From Planctomycetaceae bacterium UBA6163 (GTDB lineage: Bacteria > Planctomycetota > Planctomycetia > Pirellulales > Pirellulaceae), in the NCBI GenBank assembly GCA_002428205.1, contig DIUH01000302.1, positions 7,662 through 14,890 of the forward strand: a DNA stretch of 7,229 nucleotides, read 5' to 3'. The position numbers and the translations under genes were made by a program. This document shows, piece by piece, positions 1-5,739 of the stretch. The notes under the pieces were generated by a model. The model did no database searches and had not been told where the DNA came from. It saw nothing but the letters and a program-made list of their open reading frames with translations. Within the stretch, counting starts at the first letter, position 1; every line of letters starts with the position of its first letter.

Positions 1-156
1 GGAAAGGCCCTCGAAAAACTAAACACGATTCGGACATTGCAGTCCATACTAGGCCAGCCGCAATCGTCGGACGAGGAATTATCGGACAAGGGCCTCGAAG
101 ATCTGCATGCCGTGATCGAATCGCTTCAACAACAGATCGCTGGCCGCCTAAAGTGA
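1..156 (+). CDS. 3' end of an unidentified gene (partial)
   Basis: An open frame runs from the first base to a TGA at 154-156, giving the last 51 residues of a protein that begins outside the window. The visible tail is charged, rich in Leu, Gln and Glu, and looks helical, with a possible amphipathic or coiled-coil end (EDLHAVIESLQQQIAGRLK). I see no catalytic motif and recognise no family, so no function is assigned. It converges with the - strand gene ending at 336. The 179 bases between them contain no clear hairpin-plus-T-tract terminator on either strand and no convincing small gene. The frame is supported by the absence of stops and by plausible composition over 51 codons, which is only moderate evidence. 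Confidence 0.6.
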   Translation, partial: GKALEKLNTIRTLQSILGQPQSSDEELSDKGLEDLHAVIESLQQQIAGRLK

Positions 157-335
157 GAGGGAAAGATCTGCAACCGTCGTTCGGGGTCTCTATTTCCTGT
201 CTCAGTTCGATCACGTGATGAATCGCGATCACTTACTCGCGTTGCGCTTGATCCGTTGGTCCTCATGGCGATAAGCCACTGGCCCCGAAACACTATTAAG
301 CGTCGTCTGGGAACACCCCAATCAGGTCGTATTAG

Positions 336-1190
336 TCACGCCTGTGTCTGGTCAAGAAATCGGATCAGGGGATCATAAAAAGCTGTGATACCTTTATACA
401 TAAGTGTTTCTTCGGGGCAGGTTCTAAGTGCTTGATGGAGACATTTCAATTGCAGCGCGCCGATCGACGCCAGTGGCCATTGTCGGGTGTGAATCGTGAA
501 TAAGATTTCACCTCCATCAGGCAAGCGCGAAAGCGTTTGTCGCTCCACGCGAAAATAACATTTCGCACCTGCATTGTTCGCATCTATCTGCTTTGCAGAT
601 TCCGCGATCATTGCGGACCACTTGGGTGATTGATCCAGTTGACCACTTGGCCGGACGCCCCAATTCATCCTCCACACCGGGCGACCAAGTTTCAAATGCG
701 TGACCAAGCGATCCGTTTGTCGCTCAAGTGTCTGTTCAAATCGTGGCACCACTGAATGAGTTTCTTGCAGTGACCGACCGATTTTGTCCGCTATCGACCA
801 CCCGCTGGGAAAGAAGACCGCACCGGCCAACAGGCGATGCGGCGATTCACCGTCGAGCAGCACCAAGTCTTCTTGGATTTGCATCGCTATCGATAGCAAC
901 GGGGGGCGGTCGTCGGCAACAGAGACCAGTTCAGGATGTTTGGTCTGCAGATAACGCACCGCACGTAACTGGGCCGACTGAGAATCGGCGGAAGCCTGGA
1001 AATAATCGTCAAGCGATTCGGTTGCCTGAGCTTGCTTGATTTGTAATTCGCGAGTCCTCGATTCGGTTGCGACCAACAACGGTTCTTGTTCCCTCAACAC
1101 GTGTATGCCCAAAACCATCTCGAACGACGATCCGTCCAGCGGGAAGGGGAACCAGTGATCAGAGTCGTTGAGATTCATCAAAGTGTTCAT
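336..1190 (-). CDS. Heme-dependent oxidative N-demethylase alpha-subunit-like protein (DUF3445 family)
   Basis: A 284-residue soluble protein that I recognise as the DUF3445 / HODM alpha-subunit-like family. Family-typical stretches are EDLVLL (108-113), LLAGAVFFPSGWSIADKIGR (120-139), an RMNWGV block (174-179), and FRVERQTLSRLP (213-224) followed by ILFTIHTRQWPL (229-240). In the characterised Pseudomonas mendocina enzyme, this subunit has a PAS-like fold, binds heme b and demethylates dimethylamine with O2, using electrons from partner flavin/iron-sulfur subunits. No partner subunit is encoded beside it here, so its substrate and electron donor are unknown. There is no signal peptide, so it is probably cytoplasmic. 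The start lies 10 bases after an AAGGA; a GAAGGA directly abuts the ATG, and a second in-frame ATG is four codons later. It is transcribed divergently from the trefoil protein gene. Family membership is fairly sure; enzymatic activity is inferred. Confidence 0.85.
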   Translation of the reverse strand: MNTLMNLNDSDHWFPFPLDGSSFEMVLGIHVLREQEPLLVATESRTRELQIKQAQATESLDDYFQASADSQSAQLRAVRYLQTKHPELVSVADDRPPLLSIAMQIQEDLVLLDGESPHRLLAGAVFFPSGWSIADKIGRSLQETHSVVPRFEQTLERQTDRLVTHLKLGRPVWRMNWGVRPSGQLDQSPKWSAMIAESAKQIDANNAGAKCYFRVERQTLSRLPDGGEILFTIHTRQWPLASIGALQLKCLHQALRTCPEETLMYKGITAFYDPLIRFLDQTQA

Positions 1191-1328
1191 TCCTTCATGT
1201 TCCTTGAACGCTCCGAGCGGATTGAACTTTTAACCCTGACTCGCAGTGGTACAATCTTGATTGTTGGTAATTCGCATTTCTAATCTTTCGCACGGTTTCA
1301 ACCAGTACGGACCCATTAAGGTGTCACG
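1191..1328. promoter_or_regulatory. Divergent intergenic promoter region with palindrome
   Basis: This 138-base spacer must hold promoters for both the N-demethylase-like gene (leftward) and the trefoil protein gene (rightward). For the rightward gene, TTGATT (1257-1262) and TAATCT (1281-1286) are 18 bases apart and could be -35/-10 boxes. An AAGG at 1318-1321 sits 7 bases before the ATG as a ribosome binding site. At 1251-1264 is a palindrome, ACAATC-TT-GATTGT, with perfect 6-base arms. It overlaps the putative rightward -35 and is a possible operator. No equally good leftward promoter was found. Box assignments are by eye and weak. Confidence 0.35.
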
Positions 1329-2432
1329 ATGCATTTCAATCATTTCTGCCGCATGGGTGGGATTCTGTTGGCTTTGATGGTCGGCAATCTATCCAACCGT
1401 TGCCTTGCCGATCCGCTGATGCAATTGCCCCAGGCCGGCAATCCTGTCCTGGGAACATTGACGACGGAGCAAACCGATCCGCTCGGGCTGGTATTGACCG
1501 CCGGGCCGCAGTTGTCCGTTGCGATGCAACCGCTGGGTCCCAGCCAAGCACAGTTTTGGACTTTGGCCCCCGTTGGCTCTGGCGCGTTCCGCGTGCAATT
1601 ATTTGCTGCGGGCAGGCTCTGGTCATTGTCGGTCGACCCGAACACCGGCCAAGTTGGGTTCGAGCGTTCGGCACAGACTTTTGAACAGTTGTGGCGCATC
1701 ACACCGGCGAGGTCCAGTCCTGGTGCGCTGCGACTAGAAAGCCATGCGTACCCCGGTAATTTTCTCGCCGGCGATGCTAACGCGATGGTTAGCCTGCAAT
1801 CGTGGAACCGTTCACCGAGCCAACATTGGTATTTCGACACGGCACCGCCGCCGCCAACGATTGCGATTCCGTTGCAAAAAATGGTCCAGCAATCGATCCG
1901 TCCCAACCCGCCGCTACCGCCGGTGATGACTCAATTGTCGAACTCGAACCGCAATGAACTTTTGGTTCGCATCGCTGACCTTCGCAACGGCACATCCAAC
2001 GATATCACAATCCCGGCGGGTGGCTCGCGGGTTTTTGAGTTTCAACGTGACGCGGGATCGACATTAACAGAACGATACGATGTTATTGGGCCAACGGGTG
2101 TGATCTTGTCACAGGAGTTCACGACACAGGTGCCACCGATCATCCTTTACGATGTTTCTGTGTATGAAAAGTTTTTGCAATCGATTGCCATTGATCGGAC
2201 AGGCAAGAGTCCAAACCCGATCGAGGATATCAACTTCCAGCCCAAAAGCGTTGGCTATTTCGTAATTCCACCTGGTGACCAATTCCGTGGCGGACAGATC
2301 GATGTCTATCGCCAGGCGCTTCAGGCAAACAATCCCGGAGGTGTCCGCCGAATCGATCCCAATACGTTCAATCAACCAGGCGAACGCACCGATCCACTCG
2401 AAGATGTGCTCAGGGGTATACGCGGCAACTGA
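1329..2432 (+). CDS. Secreted protein with ricin-B-like beta-trefoil and unknown C-terminal domain
   Basis: A 367-residue predicted exported protein. Residues 1-27 form a signal peptide: a short basic start, a hydrophobic core (GGILLALMVGNL) and a likely cut after CLA. Residues about 35-170 look like a ricin-type beta-trefoil, with Q-x-W motifs at QFW (75-77), QLW (120-122) and QHW (165-167). These are spaced exactly 45 residues apart, as expected for three trefoil lobes. Such domains usually bind sugars, which makes carbohydrate or cell-surface binding the natural guess. A proline-rich linker (173-198, including PPPP and NPPLPP) leads to a C-terminal part (about 200-367) that looks beta-rich and matches no family I recognise. 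No catalytic motif, lipobox or membrane anchor is visible. The ATG follows AAGG by 7 bases. A 79-base gap separates it from the next + strand gene, so co-transcription is possible. Confidence 0.8.
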   Translation: MHFNHFCRMGGILLALMVGNLSNRCLADPLMQLPQAGNPVLGTLTTEQTDPLGLVLTAGPQLSVAMQPLGPSQAQFWTLAPVGSGAFRVQLFAAGRLWSLSVDPNTGQVGFERSAQTFEQLWRITPARSSPGALRLESHAYPGNFLAGDANAMVSLQSWNRSPSQHWYFDTAPPPPTIAIPLQKMVQQSIRPNPPLPPVMTQLSNSNRNELLVRIADLRNGTSNDITIPAGGSRVFEFQRDAGSTLTERYDVIGPTGVILSQEFTTQVPPIILYDVSVYEKFLQSIAIDRTGKSPNPIEDINFQPKSVGYFVIPPGDQFRGGQIDVYRQALQANNPGGVRRIDPNTFNQPGERTDPLEDVLRGIRGN

Positions 2433-2511
2433 TGCGAGAGAATAATCTGATACGTCGCACTCGCTAGAGATCGATTTGTGACCTACGGTTAAGCGAGACA
2501 AGAGTTGGCCT

Positions 2512-2946
2512 GTGTGCTGCCGTCGTCTCCTAATAAGGTTTACTTCGTCGATCAGGCAAGCAACTGTGAACGCTCGGACACGAACCCTCTTTCGCCGCAC
2601 TTCGACCAATCCGATAAATCCGCAGCGCCGTGGCACATCTGCGGTAGTGGTTGCAACGACTTTAGCCGTTGTAGTGACGATCGCGGTCTTGGCCGCTCCG
2701 GCGCTGCAAGAATGGCAACCCGAACCGGCGCATTCGGGCTGCGATCACACGCGCGAAATGATTCAACAGCAGGCCGATGCCTACTTTCTGGACAATCGCC
2801 GCTGGCCCGATCGGCATCTCGAATCGCTAGCAGCCGATTCGTACTGGGGCGGACCGGTCGAACCGTGCCCAACAAGCGGCGTCCGATACCAGCTGTACGG
2901 GACGGTTGTCGCTTGTCCGGTGCACGAAACGTCGCGTACGAAATAG
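2512..2946 (+). CDS. Pseudopilin-like (type II secretion G-like) small membrane protein
   Basis: A 144-residue protein if started at GTG 2512. A GTG at 2566 (126 residues) is an equally possible start; neither has a strong ribosome binding site (AGAG at 2501-2504; AGG at 2554-2556), and there is no upstream ATG in frame. After a basic leader ending in RRG (39-41) comes one hydrophobic helix (about 43-65), then a short globular domain. That domain has a pseudopilin-like pattern: C77, an A-x-A-Y-F-L-D-N-R-R-W-P block (88-99), L..L, PCP with C119, a YQLYG strand and a terminal ACPVH with C135. This resembles GspG/ComGC-like proteins, with the helix driving assembly or membrane anchoring. The glutamate normally five residues after the prepilin cleavage site is missing (Val if cleavage is after G41), and no pilus or secretion gene is adjacent. 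A non-pilin single-pass membrane protein is the alternative. It converges with mmsA, with 24 bases between them. Confidence 0.65.
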   Translation: MCCRRLLIRFTSSIRQATVNARTRTLFRRTSTNPINPQRRGTSAVVVATTLAVVVTIAVLAAPALQEWQPEPAHSGCDHTREMIQQQADAYFLDNRRWPDRHLESLAADSYWGGPVEPCPTSGVRYQLYGTVVACPVHETSRTK

Positions 2947-2970
2947 CACGTCGTGATTGGCAAACGCAAG

Positions 2971-4476
2971 TCAATTGCTGCGCCAAACGGGATCAGCATG
3001 TGAATCAGACGGCTGGGGCCAACGCGCCAGTGTTACCTTTTGACGCGTGTAGAACTGGATTCCCTCTTTGCCTTGGACATGTAAGTCGCCGAAGAATGAT
3101 TGGTTCCATCCGGTGAACGGAAACCAAGCCATCGGGGCAGGCACTCCGACATTGATACCCAGCATTCCCGCATTGAAATGTTGTTGGAATTGCCTTGCCG
3201 CATAACCGCTCTGCGTAAAAATCACTGCGCCGTTGCCGTAGTCACACGCGTCACCCATCGCAATCGCTTGCTCGATTGAATCAACACGAGCAACCGAGAG
3301 GACTGGGCCAAAGACTTCCTCGCGAGCGATCCGCATTTCGGGTTGAACAAAATCGACGACACTGGGGCCGATCAAGAAACCTGATGAATCAACTCTTTCG
3401 CGTCCATCCAAAGCGATTTTCGCTCCACCAGCTCTCGCAATCTCCAGATAATTGGCGACTCGCACCCGGTGTTCTTGGCGGATCACGGGGCCCATCTCGA
3501 TCGTGTCGTCGTCATCTGTCGCGCCCACCTTCATAGCCGCAGCGTGTTGAACGAGGCCTTCGACCAGTGGATCACCGGCACCACCGACCGCAACCGCTAA
3601 GCTACCTGCCATACAGCGTTGGCCAGCACATCCATAAGCACTCGCGGCAAGCGCCTTAACCGTTTGATCCATATCGGCATCGGGCATGATAATCAAATGA
3701 TTTTTCGCGCCGCCCGCCGCTTGCACCCGTTTACCGTTGGCAGTGCCCAGTGTGTAAACGTGCCGGGCAACCTCTGTCGAACCGACAAACGAAACGGCCG
3801 CAACATTCGGATGGGTCAACAATGCATCGACCGCAGCACGACCTCCGTGAACAATATTAAAGATACCGTCGGGCACACCCGCTTCGATCAGCAATTCGCC
3901 GATTCGCACTGCGGATAAAGGCGTTTTTTCGGAAGGTTTTAGAATGAACGGATTACCACAAGTGATTGCAATGGGAAACATCCACATCGGAACCATAGCG
4001 GGAAAGTTATAAGGAGTGATTCCGACACAAACACCGACCGGATGGCGAACGCAACTGGCATCAACATCGCGAGCGATGTTCGGCAAGATCTCGCCCATCA
4101 ACAGGCTCGGAATGCCGCAAGCGAACTCAACGACTTCGATCCCACGATTGATTTCCGCTCGCGATTCGGCCAGCGTTTTACCGTGTTCGCGCGTCACCAA
4201 GTGGGCCAATTCATCGAAGTGTTGCTCGAGAATGCTGCGAAAACGGAACATTACACGCGCTCGATCGACCACCGGCGTTTGAGCCCACGCGACTGCGGCA
4301 CCGGCAGCGGCGCAAACTGCGGCGTCGACCTCCGCTGTGCCGCAGATCGGCGTTTGTGCGATCACTTTGCCGCTTGACGGATTGAAAACCGGTTCGCATG
4401 AAACCGAATCGGGGACCAGCCACTGGCCGGCGACCAGATTGGGAACCACCTGAGCTTGTTGGTTTGCCGTAATCAT
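2971..4476 (-). CDS. mmsA: Methylmalonate/malonate-semialdehyde dehydrogenase (CoA-acylating)
   Basis: A 501-residue aldehyde dehydrogenase of the CoA-acylating MMSDH subgroup. It oxidises malonate or methylmalonate semialdehyde with NAD+ and CoA to acetyl- or propionyl-CoA, releasing CO2. Visible landmarks are TPYNFPAM with N157, ILKPSEKTPLSAVR with the NAD-contacting K180, FVGSTEVA (230-237), and AAGGAKNH (253-260) in place of the ELGGK of ordinary ALDHs, so the usual general-base Glu is absent as is normal for MMSDH. The catalytic C288 lies in GCAGQRCMA, with R287 beside it as in family members that bind a substrate carboxylate. EEVFGPVLSV (386-395) is near the C-terminus. I chose ATG 4476 because AGGAG (4488-4492 on the opposite strand) lies 11 bases upstream and 501 residues fits the family. 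An in-frame ATG at 4545 would add 23 non-family-like residues. The gene diverges from the beta-ureidopropionase gene, so its likely role is the final step of beta-alanine/pyrimidine breakdown. Valine or inositol catabolism are alternatives. Confidence 0.93.
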   Translation of the reverse strand: MITANQQAQVVPNLVAGQWLVPDSVSCEPVFNPSSGKVIAQTPICGTAEVDAAVCAAAGAAVAWAQTPVVDRARVMFRFRSILEQHFDELAHLVTREHGKTLAESRAEINRGIEVVEFACGIPSLLMGEILPNIARDVDASCVRHPVGVCVGITPYNFPAMVPMWMFPIAITCGNPFILKPSEKTPLSAVRIGELLIEAGVPDGIFNIVHGGRAAVDALLTHPNVAAVSFVGSTEVARHVYTLGTANGKRVQAAGGAKNHLIIMPDADMDQTVKALAASAYGCAGQRCMAGSLAVAVGGAGDPLVEGLVQHAAAMKVGATDDDDTIEMGPVIRQEHRVRVANYLEIARAGGAKIALDGRERVDSSGFLIGPSVVDFVQPEMRIAREEVFGPVLSVARVDSIEQAIAMGDACDYGNGAVIFTQSGYAARQFQQHFNAGMLGINVGVPAPMAWFPFTGWNQSFFGDLHVQGKEGIQFYTRQKVTLARWPQPSDSHADPVWRSN

Positions 4477-4487
4477 TGCCGCTAACG

Positions 4488-4492
4488 CTCCT
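4488..4492 (-). promoter_or_regulatory. mmsA: Ribosome binding site deciding the mmsA start
   Basis: On the - strand this reads AGGAG, 11 bases before the ATG at 4476. It favours the 501-residue product. The competing ATG at 4545 has its own weaker AAGG about 7 bases upstream, so the sequence alone does not settle the matter. Confidence 0.5.
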
Positions 4493-4543
4493 GGAAGGGA
4501 AAAAACTGGCCGTGTAGAAACATGGAATCGACCCCCACGGCTC

Positions 4544-4559
4544 ATTAATGTACCTTAAT
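4544..4559. promoter_or_regulatory. Operator-like 16-bp palindrome between mmsA and the amidase gene
   Basis: The sequence ATTAATGTACCTTAAT is an almost perfect palindrome: ATTAA-n-GTAC-n-TTAAT, with only the pair flanking GTAC mismatched. It lies in the divergent spacer 53 bases before the amidase ATG and 68 bases before the chosen mmsA ATG. On the - strand a TTGACG (4573-4578) and a TACATT overlapping the palindrome are 19 bases apart and could be the mmsA -35/-10, so a bound regulator would block it. The spacing is longer than ideal. A dimeric regulator controlling both divergent genes is inferred; no regulator gene is visible in the window. Confidence 0.45.
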
Positions 4560-4611
4560 AGAGGGTACGCCCGTCAATCGGGACATTTGCAATACAGAGA
4601 GAAACAGTGAT

Positions 4612-5484
4612 ATGGCCAGAATTGTCCGCGGTGCGTTGATCCAGGCGACGACGTGCGAGCCTACCACATCGCCGGTAGCAAAAATTAAACAGGCGATGAT
4701 CGATAAACACGTCGCGATGATCGAATCGGCGGCGCAATCGGGAGCCGAAGTCTGTTGCCTTCAAGAGCTTTTCTACGGTCCGTACTTCTGTGCCGAACAG
4801 GAAATGAAATGGTATGACTTGACGGAACGTGTACCCGATGGACCCACCATACGGCTGATGATGGATCTTGCGAAGAAACATCAAATGGTGATGGTGGTTC
4901 CGATTTATGAGGAAGAGCAGACGGGTGTTTATTATAATACAGCGGCGGTGATTGATGCAGATGGTTCCTACTTAGGTAAGTTCCGTAAAGTTCATATTCC
5001 GCAGTGTCAGCCCGGTTTCTTCGAGAAGTTTTACTTTCGTCCAGGTAATCTCGGCTACCCGGTCTTTGATACCAAGATCGGCAAGGTGGGTGTCTACATT
5101 TGTTATGACCGCCATTTTCCTGATGGGGCACGTTGTTTAGGGTTGGGCGGGGCTGAAATTGTTTTCAACCCGTCAGCGACGGTGGCGGGATTGAGCGAGT
5201 ATCTGTGGAAACTTGAGCAACCGGCACACGCGGTCGCGAATCAATACTTTGTCGGTGCGATCAATCGACCTGGGTGGGAAGAGCCTTGGCGGATTGGTGA
5301 GTTCTATGGCCAAAGCTACTTCTGTGACCCGCGTGGCCAGCTTGTTGCTCAATCCACTGAGCGTACCGCTGATGATATTGTGATCGCAGATCTTGATTTT
5401 GACTTAATCCGCGAAGTTCGGAACGTTTGGCAGTTTTATCGTGATCGTCGACCAGAAACGTATCACGCGATCGTCGAGCCTTAG
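4612..5484 (+). CDS. Beta-ureidopropionase (N-carbamoyl-beta-alanine amidohydrolase), nitrilase superfamily
   Basis: A 290-residue cytoplasmic C-N hydrolase. It would hydrolyse N-carbamoyl-beta-alanine to beta-alanine, CO2 and ammonia (and the thymine-derived analogue to beta-aminoisobutyrate), the third step of reductive pyrimidine degradation. The nitrilase Glu-Lys-Cys triad is intact: E52 in CLQELFYGPYF, K126 in GKFRKVHIP and C164 in YICYDRHFPDGAR. Subfamily-typical stretches are IVFNPSATVAGLSEYLW (183-199), LEQPAHAVANQYFVGAINR (201-219), GEFYGQSYFCDPRG (229-242) and the C-terminal NVWQFYRDRRPETY (271-284). Length fits bacterial members. N-carbamoylputrescine amidase is the nearest alternative, but these blocks and the neighbouring mmsA and permease genes favour the pyrimidine role. 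The ATG has only a weak GAGAG about 10 bases upstream. It faces the same direction as the permease gene, with 255 bases of repeat-bearing spacer between them. Confidence 0.9.
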   Translation: MARIVRGALIQATTCEPTTSPVAKIKQAMIDKHVAMIESAAQSGAEVCCLQELFYGPYFCAEQEMKWYDLTERVPDGPTIRLMMDLAKKHQMVMVVPIYEEEQTGVYYNTAAVIDADGSYLGKFRKVHIPQCQPGFFEKFYFRPGNLGYPVFDTKIGKVGVYICYDRHFPDGARCLGLGGAEIVFNPSATVAGLSEYLWKLEQPAHAVANQYFVGAINRPGWEEPWRIGEFYGQSYFCDPRGQLVAQSTERTADDIVIADLDFDLIREVRNVWQFYRDRRPETYHAIVEP

Positions 5485-5514
5485 TTGTAGGATAGTGCCG
5501 GGTGGGTGCTATAT

Positions 5515-5530
5515 TAACCCGACGCGTGAG
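5515..5530 (+). repeat. Repeat copy 1 (truncated unit)
   Basis: TAACCCGACGCGTGAG. It shares AACCCGACGCGTGAG with the full unit at 5561 in direct orientation, 45 bases apart, and its 16 bases are exactly the reverse complement of 5625-5640. After GTGAG it diverges (TTTTGG instead of CGAGGG), so it looks like a partial copy. A short upstream CGGGT (5499-5503) could pair with its ACCCG. Confidence 0.85.
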
Positions 5531-5560
5531 TTTTGGAGTGGCGCTTTTAGTTTCCATCCC

Positions 5561-5639
5561 AACCCGACGCGTGAGCGAGGGACCGACTTACGTCGCTTTG
5601 GCGGCATAGATATCCAGCCCCTCGCTCACGCGTCGGGTT
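5561..5639. repeat. REP-like element: 21-bp perfect inverted repeat with 37-base loop
   Basis: The arm 5561-5581 (AACCCGACGCGTGAG followed by CGAGGG) is the exact reverse complement of 5619-5639. The 37-base loop itself contains a small CGAC-TTAC-GTCG hairpin (5584-5595). The element sits between the amidase and permease genes and would form a strong stem in RNA or single-stranded DNA. It has no T-tract after it, so it is not a standard intrinsic terminator. REP/BIME-type dispersed repeats are the closest analogy; a role in transcript stability or partial termination between the two genes is inferred only. Confidence 0.85.
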
Positions 5640-5651
5640 ATGATGCCGCCA
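5599..5651. repeat. Second inverted repeat interlocking with the REP-like stem
   Basis: TGGCGGCAT (5599-5607), inside the loop of the 21-bp stem, is the perfect reverse complement of ATGCCGCCA (5643-5651), just beyond the stem. The two pairings cross, so they would be either alternative folds or a pseudoknot-like arrangement. Confidence 0.6.
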
Positions 5652-5739
5652 CTAGTTTCGCAAAAAAAATTTAAATCAACAGTTCGTAACGCCGGGCGGT
5701 TGATGTTTTCGTTAATATGATTTTTTTGGATCGTTATGA
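5652..5739 (+). promoter_or_regulatory. AT-rich leader of the permease gene
   Basis: After the repeats the sequence becomes AT-rich, with an A8 tract at 5662-5669 and a T-rich stretch (5712-5727) including TATGAT at 5716-5721, a possible -10. No good -35 is at the right distance. A weak GGAT (5728-5731) precedes the ATG at 5740. An out-of-frame ATG at 5736 stops after four codons. A separate permease promoter here is plausible but unproven. Confidence 0.3.

Noticed and set aside
208..232. TCACGTGA palindrome (211-218) and repeated CGATCAC (208-214, 226-232) in the 157-335 spacer
   Set aside because: They are short and lie between convergent gene ends where no promoter is expected, and they form no good terminator hairpin.
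1340..1906. 188-codon - strand open frame inside the trefoil gene
   Set aside because: It is fully contained in a gene with a signal peptide and regular Q-x-W repeats. The antisense product looks like a codon-bias shadow.
2460..2497. CTCGCT/AGCGAG inverted repeat between the trefoil and pseudopilin-like genes
   Set aside because: Six-base arms with a 26-base loop and no T-tract are too weak to call a terminator or operator.
2109..2636. 175-codon open frame on the - strand
   Set aside because: It lies antisense to the end of the trefoil protein gene and the start of the pseudopilin-like gene. It has no recognisable motif, an Arg-rich shadow-like composition and no supported start.
2505..3116. 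203-codon + strand open frame overlapping the pseudopilin-like gene and the mmsA 3' end
   Set aside because: The product is Arg/Ser/Cys-rich with no family features, and it overlaps two better-supported genes in other frames.
5515..5640. CRISPR array
   Set aside because: There are only three partial copies, one inverted, with unequal spacing and a truncated unit. This is not the regular direct-repeat/spacer pattern.
5561..5670. Intrinsic terminator after the amidase gene
   Set aside because: The stem is strong but very long, with a 37-base loop, and is followed by ATGATGCCGCC rather than a T-tract. The A8 run downstream is on the wrong side for a - strand terminator using this stem.
5441..5674. 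77-codon + strand open frame across the repeat cluster
   Set aside because: It overlaps the amidase 3' end out of frame and consists mostly of translated inverted repeat; no ribosome binding site or homology is apparent.
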